Assembly (NCBI RefSeq): GCF_000235445.1 | Contig: NZ_JH378842.1 | Coordinates: 11,934-40,671, forward strand | Length of the DNA: 28,738 bases | From: Johnsonella ignava ATCC 51276 | GTDB lineage: Bacteria > Bacillota > Clostridia > Lachnospirales > Lachnospiraceae | Reading direction: 5' to 3' | In this document: positions 1 to 6,600 of the stretch, piece after piece | Numbering within the stretch: the stretch's first letter is position 1 | Layout: every line of letters begins with the position of its first letter | Position numbers and translations under genes: made by a program | Notes under the pieces: generated by a model | Database searches by the model: none | Told to the model about the DNA's origin: nothing | What the model saw: the letters and a program-made list of their open reading frames with translations, nothing else

Positions 1-360
1 TTTAAAGCTGTAACTCAAAAATACAATCTGAACGGTGCTATTGTGCATTCTGACAGAGGAAGTCAGTACACTAGCGAAGCCTTTAAACTGGTTCTTGCTA
101 ATGCAGGAGTTAGTCAAAGTTTAAGCGGAGTCAATCATTGCTTTGATAACTCTAGGATGGAGAGCTTCTTCGCAACGCTCAAGAAGGAACTCCTTTACAG
201 GATTCCAACCTATCGCATGAAAAGAGAAGAAGTAAAAACAATGATCTTCAGGTATGTATTTATATATTACAATCAAAAACGGATATATACATCAAACCCG
301 GATGGACTTCCGCCGGTTATGTATAAGCAGTTGCTGGAGGTTCAACTTCTGGCAGCATAG
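1..360 (+). CDS. IS3-family transposase OrfB, C-terminal fragment (5' end outside window)
   Basis: The frame is open from base 1 and ends at a TAG at 358-360, so this is the last ~119 codons of a longer gene. It is the rve-type integrase core of IS3/IS150-group transposases. VHSDRGSQYTS carries the second catalytic Asp of the DDE triad, and NSRMESFFATLKKELL, about 35 residues later, carries the catalytic Glu. The C-terminal pattern YYNQKRIY...G...P is also typical of the family. The protein would cut and join the IS ends in the host DNA. OrfA and the first catalytic Asp lie to the left of the window, so activity cannot be judged. GTG at 43 is an internal codon, not the start. Confidence 0.9.
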   Translation, partial: FKAVTQKYNLNGAIVHSDRGSQYTSEAFKLVLANAGVSQSLSGVNHCFDNSRMESFFATLKKELLYRIPTYRMKREEVKTMIFRYVFIYYNQKRIYTSNPDGLPPVMYKQLLEVQLLAA

Positions 361-413
361 GAACCATAAACAATTTAGTGAGTTTGAAGACTCTACTTAT
401 CTTGACAGTTCCA
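1..413 (+). mobile_element. IS3-family insertion sequence, 3' part
   Basis: The left edge holds the end of an insertion sequence: the last part of an IS3-type transposase, a short non-coding tail, then a probable terminal repeat. Read from the opposite strand the element appears to start with TGGAACTGTCAAGATAAGT, so its right end would be the CA at 412-413. IS3-family elements usually end in TG...CA. This also fits the interrupted neighbour: the ABC transporter frame stays homologous to its paralogue up to the codons for AFN and breaks exactly there. The left end lies outside the window, so the repeat partner and any target duplication cannot be checked. Confidence 0.7.
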
Positions 414-1068
414 GATTAAAAGCTTTTATAACTTCAATTCCATTGATGTACTCAACCAAAGTACTATTCATATTATTTTGAGCTGTAGTATAAGTTTTAC
501 TTCTAAACTCATAATCTTTCATCATGCCTATATATCCAAGCATTCCTAAAGGAATAGTAAGTAACGAAGCCAACCCCATCCTATAATCCAAAGTAAAAAT
601 CAAAATTAAAAATAAAACAGGAGATACTATACTTGATGTTATCTCTGGCATAAAATGAGCCATTGAATCTTCTAGCTTCGACACTATATCTACGATTAAA
701 TTTTTAAATTTACCTATAGGCGTATCTATCATTACACCCATAGGTACTCTTAACATTTTTTCAGCTACTAAACTTCGTATATTTTTTAAAATATGAAATG
801 TTGCTTTGTGTGAGGTTATTGTTGAGTATAATGTAAAAATTCCTTTTAAAATTTGTCCGAACAAAGCAATAAGTGTTAAATACAATACGGTTCTAAATGA
901 CACTTCAGATTGATATATTTTTTCTATCAACTTGGCAATCGCTAAAAATGGAATCATTCCAAACAGCTCCCCTATGGTCGCTAATAAAATTGATCTGTAT
1001 AATTGTTTTTTCTCTCCACCGGCGTATTTAAGCAACTGTGAAATTGCATTTTTATTGTTACTTTTCAA
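397..1068 (-). pseudogene. ABC transporter, exporter type: N-terminal membrane part only, cut by the IS
   Basis: This is the first ~220 residues of an exporter-type ABC half transporter: several hydrophobic helices and the intracellular-loop region, but no Walker A, signature or Walker B. It is clearly paralogous to the transporter at 8334-10052. Shared blocks include SH-ATF-L-IR, P+G...G--K--IVD, HxxPE, TLDYRMGL versus TLDWRLGL, and VEYI-GIEVIKAFN. After AFN the frame enters the IS end and stops four codons later (LELSR). The likely start is TTG at 1066-1068, eight bases after GGAGGAGG; the in-frame ATG at 1089 overlaps that ribosome site. The lost ATPase half should lie left of the IS if the insertion was simple. 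It is not functional as it stands. Confidence 0.85.
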
Positions 1069-1126
1069 GAAAACACCTCCTCCAAACAAATAGTTGATTA
1101 GTTATTACTAACTCTTTGATAAAAAA

Positions 1127-1768
1127 TCATCTGTTATTTATCTTCATTAAGCCTTTCCAACCATAATATTGAAAAATAACAATACTTCTAATATATTCAC
1201 TAACATTATCATGCGGTATATCATGAAGAACGCATTCGCATAAAGATGTAATATATCCTTTTGTAATAACATGAACTTCAAACTCTTTAATTTCTGTGTT
1301 GATTTGCTCCTGTTTAGCATCGAAATGAATAAGCTTCATGTTTTTAACTGTATATCTTTCAGTAATATCCTCAATAAAATTTTCCACTTGTGAGCCTTTG
1401 CTACACGCAAAAATCAACTTAAAATTATCAAAATGTGCATACATATAATCAACAAATAGCATTGTTTCTAAAAATAAATTTTCTATAATCACTTCATCAT
1501 CGACTAAATCAAAGTCTATCTTAATAGTTTTATTTTCACTCTTTTTTTCAACATCAGAAACAACATTTAGCGTATAATTATATTCTTCTTCAATCAGAGC
1601 AAAAAATAATGCTTCCTTGTTTTTGAAATGACGATAAATTGCTCCAGTAGTTACTTTTGCTAATTTAGCAATTTCAGCCACCTGTGCATTTTCAAATCCT
1701 TTGCTTAAAAATTCCCCTTTAGCACATTCTAAAATTCTATTTTTTGTTATATCAGAGCAATAAGACAT
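1127..1768 (-). CDS. TetR/AcrR-family transcriptional regulator
   Basis: A 213-aa protein with an N-terminal TetR helix-turn-helix: ILECAKGEFLSKGFENAQVAEIAKLAKV and then TTGAIYRHFKNKEALF, at about residues 10-55. The variable C-terminal ligand and dimer domain follows. I place the start at ATG 1766-1768 because GGGAGGGGAGAG lies just upstream of it; the ATG six codons earlier overlaps that ribosome site. The gene lies directly upstream of the truncated ABC transporter on the same strand, and two palindromes cover its own promoter. It is therefore probably autoregulated and once controlled the transporter. The pair repeats the logic of the regulator at 12872-13492 with its transporters. The ligand is unknown. 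Confidence 0.9.
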   Translation of the reverse strand: MSYCSDITKNRILECAKGEFLSKGFENAQVAEIAKLAKVTTGAIYRHFKNKEALFFALIEEEYNYTLNVVSDVEKKSENKTIKIDFDLVDDEVIIENLFLETMLFVDYMYAHFDNFKLIFACSKGSQVENFIEDITERYTVKNMKLIHFDAKQEQINTEIKEFEVHVITKGYITSLCECVLHDIPHDNVSEYIRSIVIFQYYGWKGLMKINNR

Positions 1769-1796
1769 ATAACTCTCCCCTCCCATTTTTTATTTT

Positions 1797-1850
1797 GATA
1801 ATTAAATTATCTTAGATAATTATATTATCACTTTTTCGGTTTTTAGTCAA
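1797..1850 (-). promoter_or_regulatory. Promoter and tandem palindromic operators of the TetR gene
   Basis: Two 15-bp palindromes of the form GATAAT-nnn-ATTATC lie at 1797-1811 and 1815-1829, 18 bp apart centre to centre, which puts them nearly on the same helix face. Read on the minus strand, a -35 box TTGACT (1845-1850) is followed after 17 bp by TAATAT (1822-1827), inside the right palindrome. A repressor bound here would block the promoter. That the neighbouring TetR protein binds these sites is inference. Confidence 0.7.
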
Positions 1851-1863
1851 TATATCACCAATC

Positions 1864-2199
1864 CTATAAATTATCATCTAAATCTTTTACCGGTATACCC
1901 ACTCTTTTCAGAACCTTGATTTTCTCCTGTTTTTTCTCTTCTCTCCTCGCCTTATATCTTTCCTCATATTCTTTTTGCTTGCCGTTTTCTTTACGCTTGA
2001 GGTAGTTTTGATGAAGCCTGTCTTTTCTCTCCCGTTCTTTTTCTTCCTCCTCCCTTAATTTCTGCATTTCTTCTTCAGATAATTCTTCTTTCGGCGGTTC
2101 ATAGTTGCCGATAAAGTTGAAGTAGATTTCGACTTTCTGATTGGCGGTTTGACTGCCTTTTCGATCTCGTTCGTGGACTAAGATTTTTTCTACAAACTG
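1864..2199 (-). pseudogene. 3' remnant of a TndX-like large serine recombinase
   Basis: On the minus strand an open frame of about 111 codons begins inside the end of the neighbouring repA and ends at 1864. It starts LQFVEKILVHERDRKGSQT, continues KVEIYFNFIGNYEPP, and ends in a highly charged Glu/Lys/Arg helix. This is the C-terminal domain (DUF4368 type) of TndX/Tn5397-like recombinases, where a phrase very like FVEKILVHERDRKGSQT is characteristic. The catalytic resolvase domain is missing. There is no proper start or ribosome site at the beginning of the homology, so only the inner part from ATG 2067 (67 codons) could be translated, and probably is not. It marks the end of a second, degraded element. 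Confidence 0.8.
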
Positions 2200-2816
2200 T
2201 AATTATCAAGCTGTGAGTTCATTATGATTTGTAAATCGGATATTTCTTCAGCAGCTAAAAATACATTTTGAAATGTTCCAAGTCCGTTTTCACCAAAACT
2301 ATATTCTCTCTTACTATACTTACTCTTATTATTATCTATATAGTTACGGTCAACATTCTTTACCTCTTGAAGTTCATTTTCTTTACTTCTGAGGTCAACA
2401 TCTTTTGCTTCTGAAGTAAAGTTTTTTGACTTCAGCAAGTCATTTTCTTTAACTTGAAATATACTCATAAAGTCTTTGACATAAATGATATTTGGTTTTC
2501 CAAGTCCAAGCCTTACTCTTTCAATAAGTCCGATTCCTTTTTTCACATCCAGTTCATCTAAAGTTTTTATGGCTGTTGGCTTTGAGATATTTCTTTTTCT
2601 CATAACTTCTTCAACTGTGAAATAAATAAATACTCTGCCATCTTTGTCTATCCAGTTATTCTTAAAGGACATTCCTGTTCCTTTAAGAAGCATAGAATAA
2701 AGGATAATTGCTTCGGCAGATAATCCCTTAAATTCTTCTCCATCAACCAATATCTCCGGAACTTTTAAGAAATTAAATCGTTCCGCTTCTCTGTTATAGA
2801 AATAGTCAAAGTCCAT
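2190..2816 (-). CDS. Replication initiator protein A (RepA_N type), C-terminus lost
   Basis: A 208-aa protein whose first ~120 residues match the RepA_N replication initiators of Firmicute plasmids and Tn1549-like ICEs: YNREAERFNFLKVPEIL, SAEAIILYSMLLKGTGMS, then a winged-helix segment (NISKPTAIKTLDELD...KKGIGLIERVR). The start is ATG 2814-2816, preceded by GGAAAGGAGGTGA. An in-frame ATG at 2909 exists, but a terminator-like hairpin lies between. A variable linker follows, then the start of the C-terminal domain (IIMNSQLDNY). Family members continue there for several more helices, but this one reads SL and stops because it has been joined to recombinase DNA. The initiator may be inactive. It follows the CD1845-like gene on the same strand. 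Confidence 0.8.
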   Translation of the reverse strand: MDFDYFYNREAERFNFLKVPEILVDGEEFKGLSAEAIILYSMLLKGTGMSFKNNWIDKDGRVFIYFTVEEVMRKRNISKPTAIKTLDELDVKKGIGLIERVRLGLGKPNIIYVKDFMSIFQVKENDLLKSKNFTSEAKDVDLRSKENELQEVKNVDRNYIDNNKSKYSKREYSFGENGLGTFQNVFLAAEEISDLQIIMNSQLDNYSL

Positions 2817-2820
2817 CGCT

Positions 2821-2833
2821 TCACCTCCTTTCC
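2821..2833 (-). promoter_or_regulatory. Ribosome binding site that sets the repA start
   Basis: GGAAAGGAGGTGA on the minus strand, four bases from the ATG at 2816, supports the inner start over the in-frame ATG at 2909. Confidence 0.8.
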
Positions 2834-2851
2834 TTAAAATTTTACAAAGAA

Positions 2852-2882
2852 AAAGACGATAGTTTTTTTCTCTATCGTCTTT
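2852..2882 (-). terminator. Terminator-like hairpin in the repA leader
   Basis: The minus strand reads AAAGACGATAG, a 9-base A-rich loop, then CTATCGTCTTT and further U-rich sequence. The 11-bp stem is perfect and lies between the CD1845-like gene and the repA ribosome site. It could attenuate read-through into repA. Confidence 0.75.
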
Positions 2883-2905
2883 GGTAACCATTTTTATGAA
2901 ATTTT

Positions 2906-3187
2906 TCAAATTGATTTTATTACTTCGTTTATACCTTTAAGAAAGGCTATAACTGTTGCTCCGACCATGGGTATTCCATATGGACTTAACAAAAATCCTA
3001 ATACCAACGCCTCAATTCCAAGTGATATATCTTTTTGCATAAATGATCCTATTGCAGCAACGATACACATCAGCATCAAGAAATATAGAATAGTTGTTCC
3101 TATGCCGAGCAGGAATGTCAGAAATGCAGTGAGGATACTTAACAGCAAGCTAATTGGAAATAAGATTATTTTTAATATCCATCTCAT
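2906..3187 (-). CDS. CD1845-like small membrane protein of ICEs
   Basis: A 93-aa, very hydrophobic protein with a short basic N-terminus (MRWILK) and three likely membrane segments, at about residues 5-25, 28-47 and 57-80. GGAGGG lies five bases before the ATG. Size, hydrophobic pattern and position just upstream of repA match the CD1845-family proteins often found beside the replication initiator of Tn1549-type elements. Their function is unknown. I assign the family from memory of these patterns and synteny, not from a search. The ORF on the opposite strand here is a shadow. Confidence 0.65.
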   Translation of the reverse strand: MRWILKIILFPISLLLSILTAFLTFLLGIGTTILYFLMLMCIVAAIGSFMQKDISLGIEALVLGFLLSPYGIPMVGATVIAFLKGINEVIKSI

Positions 3188-3205
3188 AAATACCCTCCAT
3201 TTCTA

Positions 3206-3520
3206 TTAAATCACCTTAAAATGCCTTAACGCATCCAAGATAGCTTCCTCTTTTTCAGGCGTGCATTGTGGAATAACCTGTTTCTCTTTTTTTGATTTAT
3301 TATAATGCTCCCTCAGTACAATTCCACATTTCTTTTTAATCTGTGCAATATAGAGTTTCGAAACCTTTAAATTAAATTTTTCCAATATATATTCCTTGAT
3401 TTGTGCATAGGTTGCTTTACTTTCAGCACTTGTCAAATCAAGCTCATCCAGCTTAATTTCAACATCTATATGCTTATCAACATTAAGTTTGGACAATAAT
3501 GCTACCGTCTCCACATGTGT
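3206..3520 (-). pseudogene. rlmCD: 3' fragment of the 23S rRNA (uracil-5-)-methyltransferase gene
   Basis: The minus strand encodes THVETVALLSKLNVDKHIDVE and then DELDLTSAESKATYAQIKEY, KVSKLYIAQIKKKCGI, REHYNK, and PQCTPEKEEAILDALRHF to a TAA at 3206. This is the conserved C-terminal tail of RlmCD/RumA-type RNA methyltransferases of Firmicutes, beginning at the HVETV strand after the SAM-binding fold. About 105 codons remain; the TRAM and catalytic parts are missing. The homology stops where the serine integrase gene begins, and rum genes are known targets of serine-integrase ICEs. I read this as the target half left beside the integrated element. The 5' part should lie past its far end, beyond this window. 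Confidence 0.85.
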
Positions 3521-5276
3521 TGTCTATTGAATAAGAACACAATTCATTAACCTCGTTGCTTGATTGAGGATACAATTTATCGCTGTCATTTTCCTCAGCA
3601 GCTTTTGCATTTTTTCTTCTGCTCTTGAATAATCGTCCATCTTGAGAGTCTTTTTTTCCTGTCTTATATATGATAGTAATCATTGCAGGATCAATTTCTC
3701 CATCATCATTAGTTCCACCGATTATGATTTTGTCTACTATACTTTCAAATACAGTTCTATCAAATTTTTCAAGATATTTATTTGACTCCAATAGCTTCTT
3801 AAATCCTTCAAGCCTTTTCTTTAATGCTTTTTCATCAGTTAGAGTTATCTCTAACGCTCTTTTTTCTTCAAGCAATTTTTCCTTACTGATAGATATTTCA
3901 TTATATTTCTCTTGATATATGTCCATGCTGATTGATTCATTAAGCCTTAATTCAACAAGGTCTTTTTCTTTCTTCAGTATTTTATCAAGTTGATTACTAA
4001 TTTTCTTCAAATCCTTTGATAAGCTATTATCTTTTAGTTCTTCTTCCACAGTTTTCAAGAATTCATTCGTGATTTCCACATTGTTATGACATACCTGACG
4101 ATAGCTTTCCATAAATGCTTTTTCTATGGCTTCTTCCTCAATGCCTTTGCTGTGTGGGCAATACTTCTTTCCGTTTTTAGTGGCATTAACACATTGCCAA
4201 ATTACTTTCTTATATTCAGAACTTGAGTGCCAATTTCTTCTTGAAAGTATATGACCGCAAAAACCACATTCAAGCATACTACTGAAAGCATATTTCCTTG
4301 AATACTTTTCTCTTTTACCACCATTGTTTGCAACTGTATTTCTGTTTTTTGCCCTTCTTAATCTGATTCCCTGCGCTTTTTCAAAATCTTCTTCTGAAAT
4401 AATAGGCTCGTGATGATTTTCTATATAGAATTTATCTTGCTCTCCAAAGTTATCTAACCTTCTTTTTGAAATAGGATCAACCGTATAAGTTTTTCCCATT
4501 AGAAGATCGCCCTTGTATTTTTCATTCTTAATAATTCCCAAAACCGTAGTTTCAGTCCACCTCTTATATCCTCTTGGCGATAAATAACCTTGTTCTTCAA
4601 GCTCTCTGGAAATAACCATTCCGCCAACACCCTCAAGGTATCTTCTGAAAATATATCGTACAATCTCAGCCTCTTTTTCATTGATGGAAATACTCTTGGT
4701 TTTCGGGTCATAGTCATAACCTAAGCAACCTTGAAATCCGACCATTTCACCTCTTTCCATCTTCATTCTCAAGCCTTTTTTAACATTGGCTGAAATATTT
4801 TCTACTTCCTGTTGAGCAACTGAGCTTAAAATAGTTAAAAGCAACTCACCGTCCATTGTTAAGGTATTGATGTTTTCTTCTTCAAAAAATACCGCAACAT
4901 TATATTCCTTGAGCTTTCTTACATATTTCAAAGTATCCAAAGTATTTCTTGCAAATCTTGATATGGATTTTGTAATCACCATATCTATATCGCCATTCAT
5001 ACAATCATTTATCAACCTTTGAAAATCAATTCTTCTATCAACCTGTGTACCTGTTATCGCTTCATCAGCATATATTCCCGCAAGTGTCCACTCATTGTTT
5101 TGCTTTATAAAATCTGTATAGTGTTCTACTTGAGAATTATAGCTGTTAATTTGATCTTCGGTATCTGTACTTACTCTGCAATAAGCTGCTACTCTCTTTA
5201 TTGAGCGTTGAACACAACCTGATGCAGTTCTCTTCAGTGTGGTATCACCTTTAATAACTTTAACATCTTTTTTCAC
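3483..5276 (-). CDS. Large serine recombinase (ICE integrase)
   Basis: A 597-aa recombinase that would integrate and excise the element. The resolvase domain (about 28-175) has the catalytic Ser36 in AAYCRVSTD and the arginine region ITKSISRFARNTLDTL. A recombinase domain follows (about 195-300, GYLSPRGYKRWTETTV). A zinc ribbon has CGFCG and later WQC and YC (about 335-375), and a long coiled coil spans about 395-470. The start is GTG 5274-5276, eight bases after GGAGG. The C-terminal residues from about NTCGDG onward are read from att sequence in the rlmCD target, so the protein tail should change when the element excises. The gene lies at the element end, as expected for an integrase. It appears intact. 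Confidence 0.92.
   Translation of the reverse strand: MKKDVKVIKGDTTLKRTASGCVQRSIKRVAAYCRVSTDTEDQINSYNSQVEHYTDFIKQNNEWTLAGIYADEAITGTQVDRRIDFQRLINDCMNGDIDMVITKSISRFARNTLDTLKYVRKLKEYNVAVFFEEENINTLTMDGELLLTILSSVAQQEVENISANVKKGLRMKMERGEMVGFQGCLGYDYDPKTKSISINEKEAEIVRYIFRRYLEGVGGMVISRELEEQGYLSPRGYKRWTETTVLGIIKNEKYKGDLLMGKTYTVDPISKRRLDNFGEQDKFYIENHHEPIISEEDFEKAQGIRLRRAKNRNTVANNGGKREKYSRKYAFSSMLECGFCGHILSRRNWHSSSEYKKVIWQCVNATKNGKKYCPHSKGIEEEAIEKAFMESYRQVCHNNVEITNEFLKTVEEELKDNSLSKDLKKISNQLDKILKKEKDLVELRLNESISMDIYQEKYNEISISKEKLLEEKRALEITLTDEKALKKRLEGFKKLLESNKYLEKFDRTVFESIVDKIIIGGTNDDGEIDPAMITIIYKTGKKDSQDGRLFKSRRKNAKAAEENDSDKLYPQSSNEVNELCSYSIDNTCGDGSIIVQT
3490..3521 (-). other. Attachment site (att) of the serine-integrase element in rlmCD
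   Basis: This short stretch is shared by the rlmCD fragment and the end of the integrase ORF. On the minus strand ACACATGTGGAGACGGTAGC reads as THVETVA in the rlmCD frame and as NTCGDGS in the integrase frame. Integrase-specific sequence is on its right and rlmCD-specific sequence on its left, so the crossover lies within it or at its right edge. The exact core cannot be fixed without the other junction. Confidence 0.65.
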
Positions 5277-5314
5277 TGCATCCGCCTCCTTTTTGTATAT
5301 TCCTATGCAGTTCT

Positions 5315-5323
5315 ATTATACCA
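5315..5323 (-). promoter_or_regulatory. Extended -10 promoter before the integrase
   Basis: The minus strand reads TGGTATAAT, a perfect -10 box with the TGn extension, about 30 bases before the integrase ribosome site. No good -35 box is visible. It would let the integrase be made without the upstream small gene. Confidence 0.6.
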
Positions 5324-5336
5324 CACTTACAAAACA

Positions 5337-5483
5337 TTATAAATATAATTCTGTGGAGATATTATACTTTTTCATCAGCTTTAGTTTTATCTTTTTATAT
5401 TCAATATCACTGAGCAAGTGCTTAGAAAGTAACATAGACAGCATAGATAATTGGAGGCTATATCTTAATAGTTCATTATTCAT
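5337..5483 (-). CDS. Small conserved-looking protein next to the integrase (48 aa)
   Basis: A short gene starting MNNELLRYSLQLSMLSMLLS and ending ISTELYL. The ATG at 5481-5483 has an excellent GAGGAGG ribosome site eight bases upstream, and the next gene downstream is the integrase, 60 bp away. The first half looks like one amphipathic helix rich in Leu, Met and Ser. The second half is basic (YKKIKLKLMKKY), and the pattern recalls the short SHOCT-like motif (LLSxxEYxxIKxxL). The position suggests an excision helper (recombination directionality factor) or regulator, but no family can be named with certainty. Confidence 0.7.
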   Translation of the reverse strand: MNNELLRYSLQLSMLSMLLSKHLLSDIEYKKIKLKLMKKYNISTELYL

Positions 5484-5520
5484 TCTAAATCCTCCTCATT
5501 TAAATTTATCTAAAGTTTAA

Positions 5521-5887
5521 TGACATTAACGGGTGCTTAGGATCAGCAACATTGGAATCTCACCACCGCCCCTGTTAAGATGAGCCGGCTTTCACTAAAG
5601 AAGTATCATTATCATAACTTAGGTCATAGCTCACAAAGTTATCCTCATTCTTTGCTTTAAAAAATTTATTTGTCGCTCGTTTCCTTATATCCTTGTCTTT
5701 GACAGTATTCATTTAAACCGAATTTATTCAGCAGGAAAGTTATGGCGTAAAATTTCTTTCGCTCACTAAGTAATTAAAAGTCCCGTCATGGTCTATTCAG
5801 TTGTCAAAGAACAATTGCCTAATGGCTCTCAGAGAGAATTCCTTTTAAATATCTTGAACTACAATTCCTATCTTCTACAAAATTAAA
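5521..5887. other. Region without a convincing gene between the 48-aa gene and the sigma gene's terminator
   Basis: No ORF here has both a good ribosome site and a recognisable product. On the minus strand a 45-codon ORF (5575-5712, starting MNTVKDKDIRKR) lacks a Shine-Dalgarno sequence. A second open stretch in another frame reads ERKKFYAITFLLNKFGLNEY but has no usable start and ends at a TAA within the first ORF. An 8-codon ORF (5526-5552, MLLILSTR) follows GGTGGTGAG. The strand also carries TTCTTTGACAACTGAATA. The region may be a long leader, a degraded regulator gene, or both. Confidence 0.5.
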
Positions 5888-5930
5888 GAGGACAGATCTC
5901 CCTTCACTTTTACAAGGAAAATCTGCCCTC
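5888..5930 (-). terminator. Terminator after the sigma-like gene
   Basis: On the minus strand GAGGGCAGAT pairs with ATCTGTCCTC (one G-T pair). The stem continues inward through TTTCCTT and AAGGGAG with two more wobbles, leaving a small A-rich loop. CTTTAATTTTG follows. It lies 14 bp past the sigma-gene stop codon. Confidence 0.75.
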
Positions 5931-5943
5931 ATGCACAAGGCGA

Positions 5944-6360
5944 TTACTTCATAAATTCTTCCAGTAGCACCCTTAATTTTTTAAGAATGCTATTTTTTCG
6001 CCATTGTATAGCCTGATAGCTCACTTTCTTACCTTTTGCTATACTCGATAGCGTTTCATCATTGAAGTACAAACGCTCTATGATGTCCCTTTCTTCATCA
6101 TTTAGCCTTGATATAGCACTTCTGACTGCTTCAATCATCATCTGTGTTTCAACAATCTTTTCTACATCAACACTTTCATCAACAATATTGTCTATAAAGT
6201 GTCCATCATAATCCAATGACGAAAAAAATAGCAGGTGGTTTTTTCTGTCCACCTGCTCTAAATACTTTTCGTGTTCTCGTTCTCGCCAGTAGACTTTGTA
6301 TATATCTTCACTGACTTTCACCTTTTGTCCTCGGACATAAAGGTAGTACTCTTTTGCCAT
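5944..6360 (-). CDS. Sigma-70 region-4-like regulator of the ICE
   Basis: A 138-aa protein beginning MAKEYYLYVRGQKVKVSEDIY. It has a charged middle part (YWREREHEKYLEQ) and a C-terminal region-4 helix-turn-helix (about 90-135: AISRLNDEERDIIERLYFND, then SIAKGKKVSYQAIQWRKNSI). It resembles the small sigma-like proteins (Orf7 type) that activate excision or transfer genes in Tn916/Tn1549-type elements. The start is ATG 6358-6360 after GGAGGAAACTTT; a terminator-like hairpin separates it from the in-frame upstream ATG at 6423. It sits between cargo and the integrase, as expected for a regulator driving transcription toward int and, in the circular form, beyond it. Its target promoters are not known. 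Confidence 0.8.
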   Translation of the reverse strand: MAKEYYLYVRGQKVKVSEDIYKVYWREREHEKYLEQVDRKNHLLFFSSLDYDGHFIDNIVDESVDVEKIVETQMMIEAVRSAISRLNDEERDIIERLYFNDETLSSIAKGKKVSYQAIQWRKNSILKKLRVLLEEFMK

Positions 6361-6401
6361 AAAGTTTCCTCCATTCTTTTTTGTCTGCTTGTTTTTCAGG
6401 C

Positions 6402-6442
6402 AAAAAAAGGAGGACTTCTGCACATAGGCATAAGAAGTCCTC
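6402..6442 (-). terminator. Terminator-like hairpin in the leader of the sigma-like gene
   Basis: The minus strand has GAGGACTTCT (6433-6442), a 13-base loop, AGAAGTCCTC (6410-6419), one C, then seven U. This is a textbook intrinsic terminator, and its U-tract ends 41 bases before the start codon of the sigma-like gene. Expression of that gene must therefore depend on read-through or antitermination. Confidence 0.88.
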
Positions 6443-6498
6443 GAAAATGAAAGAAACTTGTTCTTTCTCTATATTTTAAAATTAATTTTTCATGATAA

Positions 6499-6561
6499 TT
6501 ACCAGTGCCAAAAAGGTCTATTGTTTTTTTCTATGTAAATACCAGACCCCCTATCGTGCAT
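6499..6561 (-). CDS. 20-aa ORF with a strong ribosome site, possible leader peptide
   Basis: A short ORF (MHDRGSGIYIEK...PFWHW) between the last ABC gene and the sigma-like gene. GGAGG lies eight bases before the ATG, as good a site as any real gene here. It ends in an aromatic WHW and is followed, about 57 bases on, by the terminator hairpin at 6402-6442. This order (short peptide, then terminator, then regulator gene) is that of a translation-controlled attenuator, but no alternative hairpin is obvious. I do not recognise the peptide family. It could equally be a free small protein. Confidence 0.55.
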   Translation of the reverse strand: MHDRGSGIYIEKNNRPFWHW

Positions 6562-6600
6562 AGCAATTACCTCCATTATTTAATCCATTTTTTCTCCTTC

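Noticed and set aside
1089..1126. Small palindrome TTAGTAATAACTAA between the left TetR gene and the truncated transporter
   Set aside because: Too short and AT-rich to call an operator; different from the palindromes at the TetR promoter.
5239..5520. 93-codon ORF on the plus strand opposite the integrase start and the 48-aa gene
   Set aside because: No ribosome site, hydrophobic and Phe/Ser/Leu-rich as expected for an antisense frame in AT-rich DNA; the minus-strand gene has a far better start.
5780..5830. TTCTTTGACAACTGAATA on the minus strand resembles the leader near some rRNA genes
   Set aside because: No rRNA sequence or box structure surrounds it; similarity is too short.
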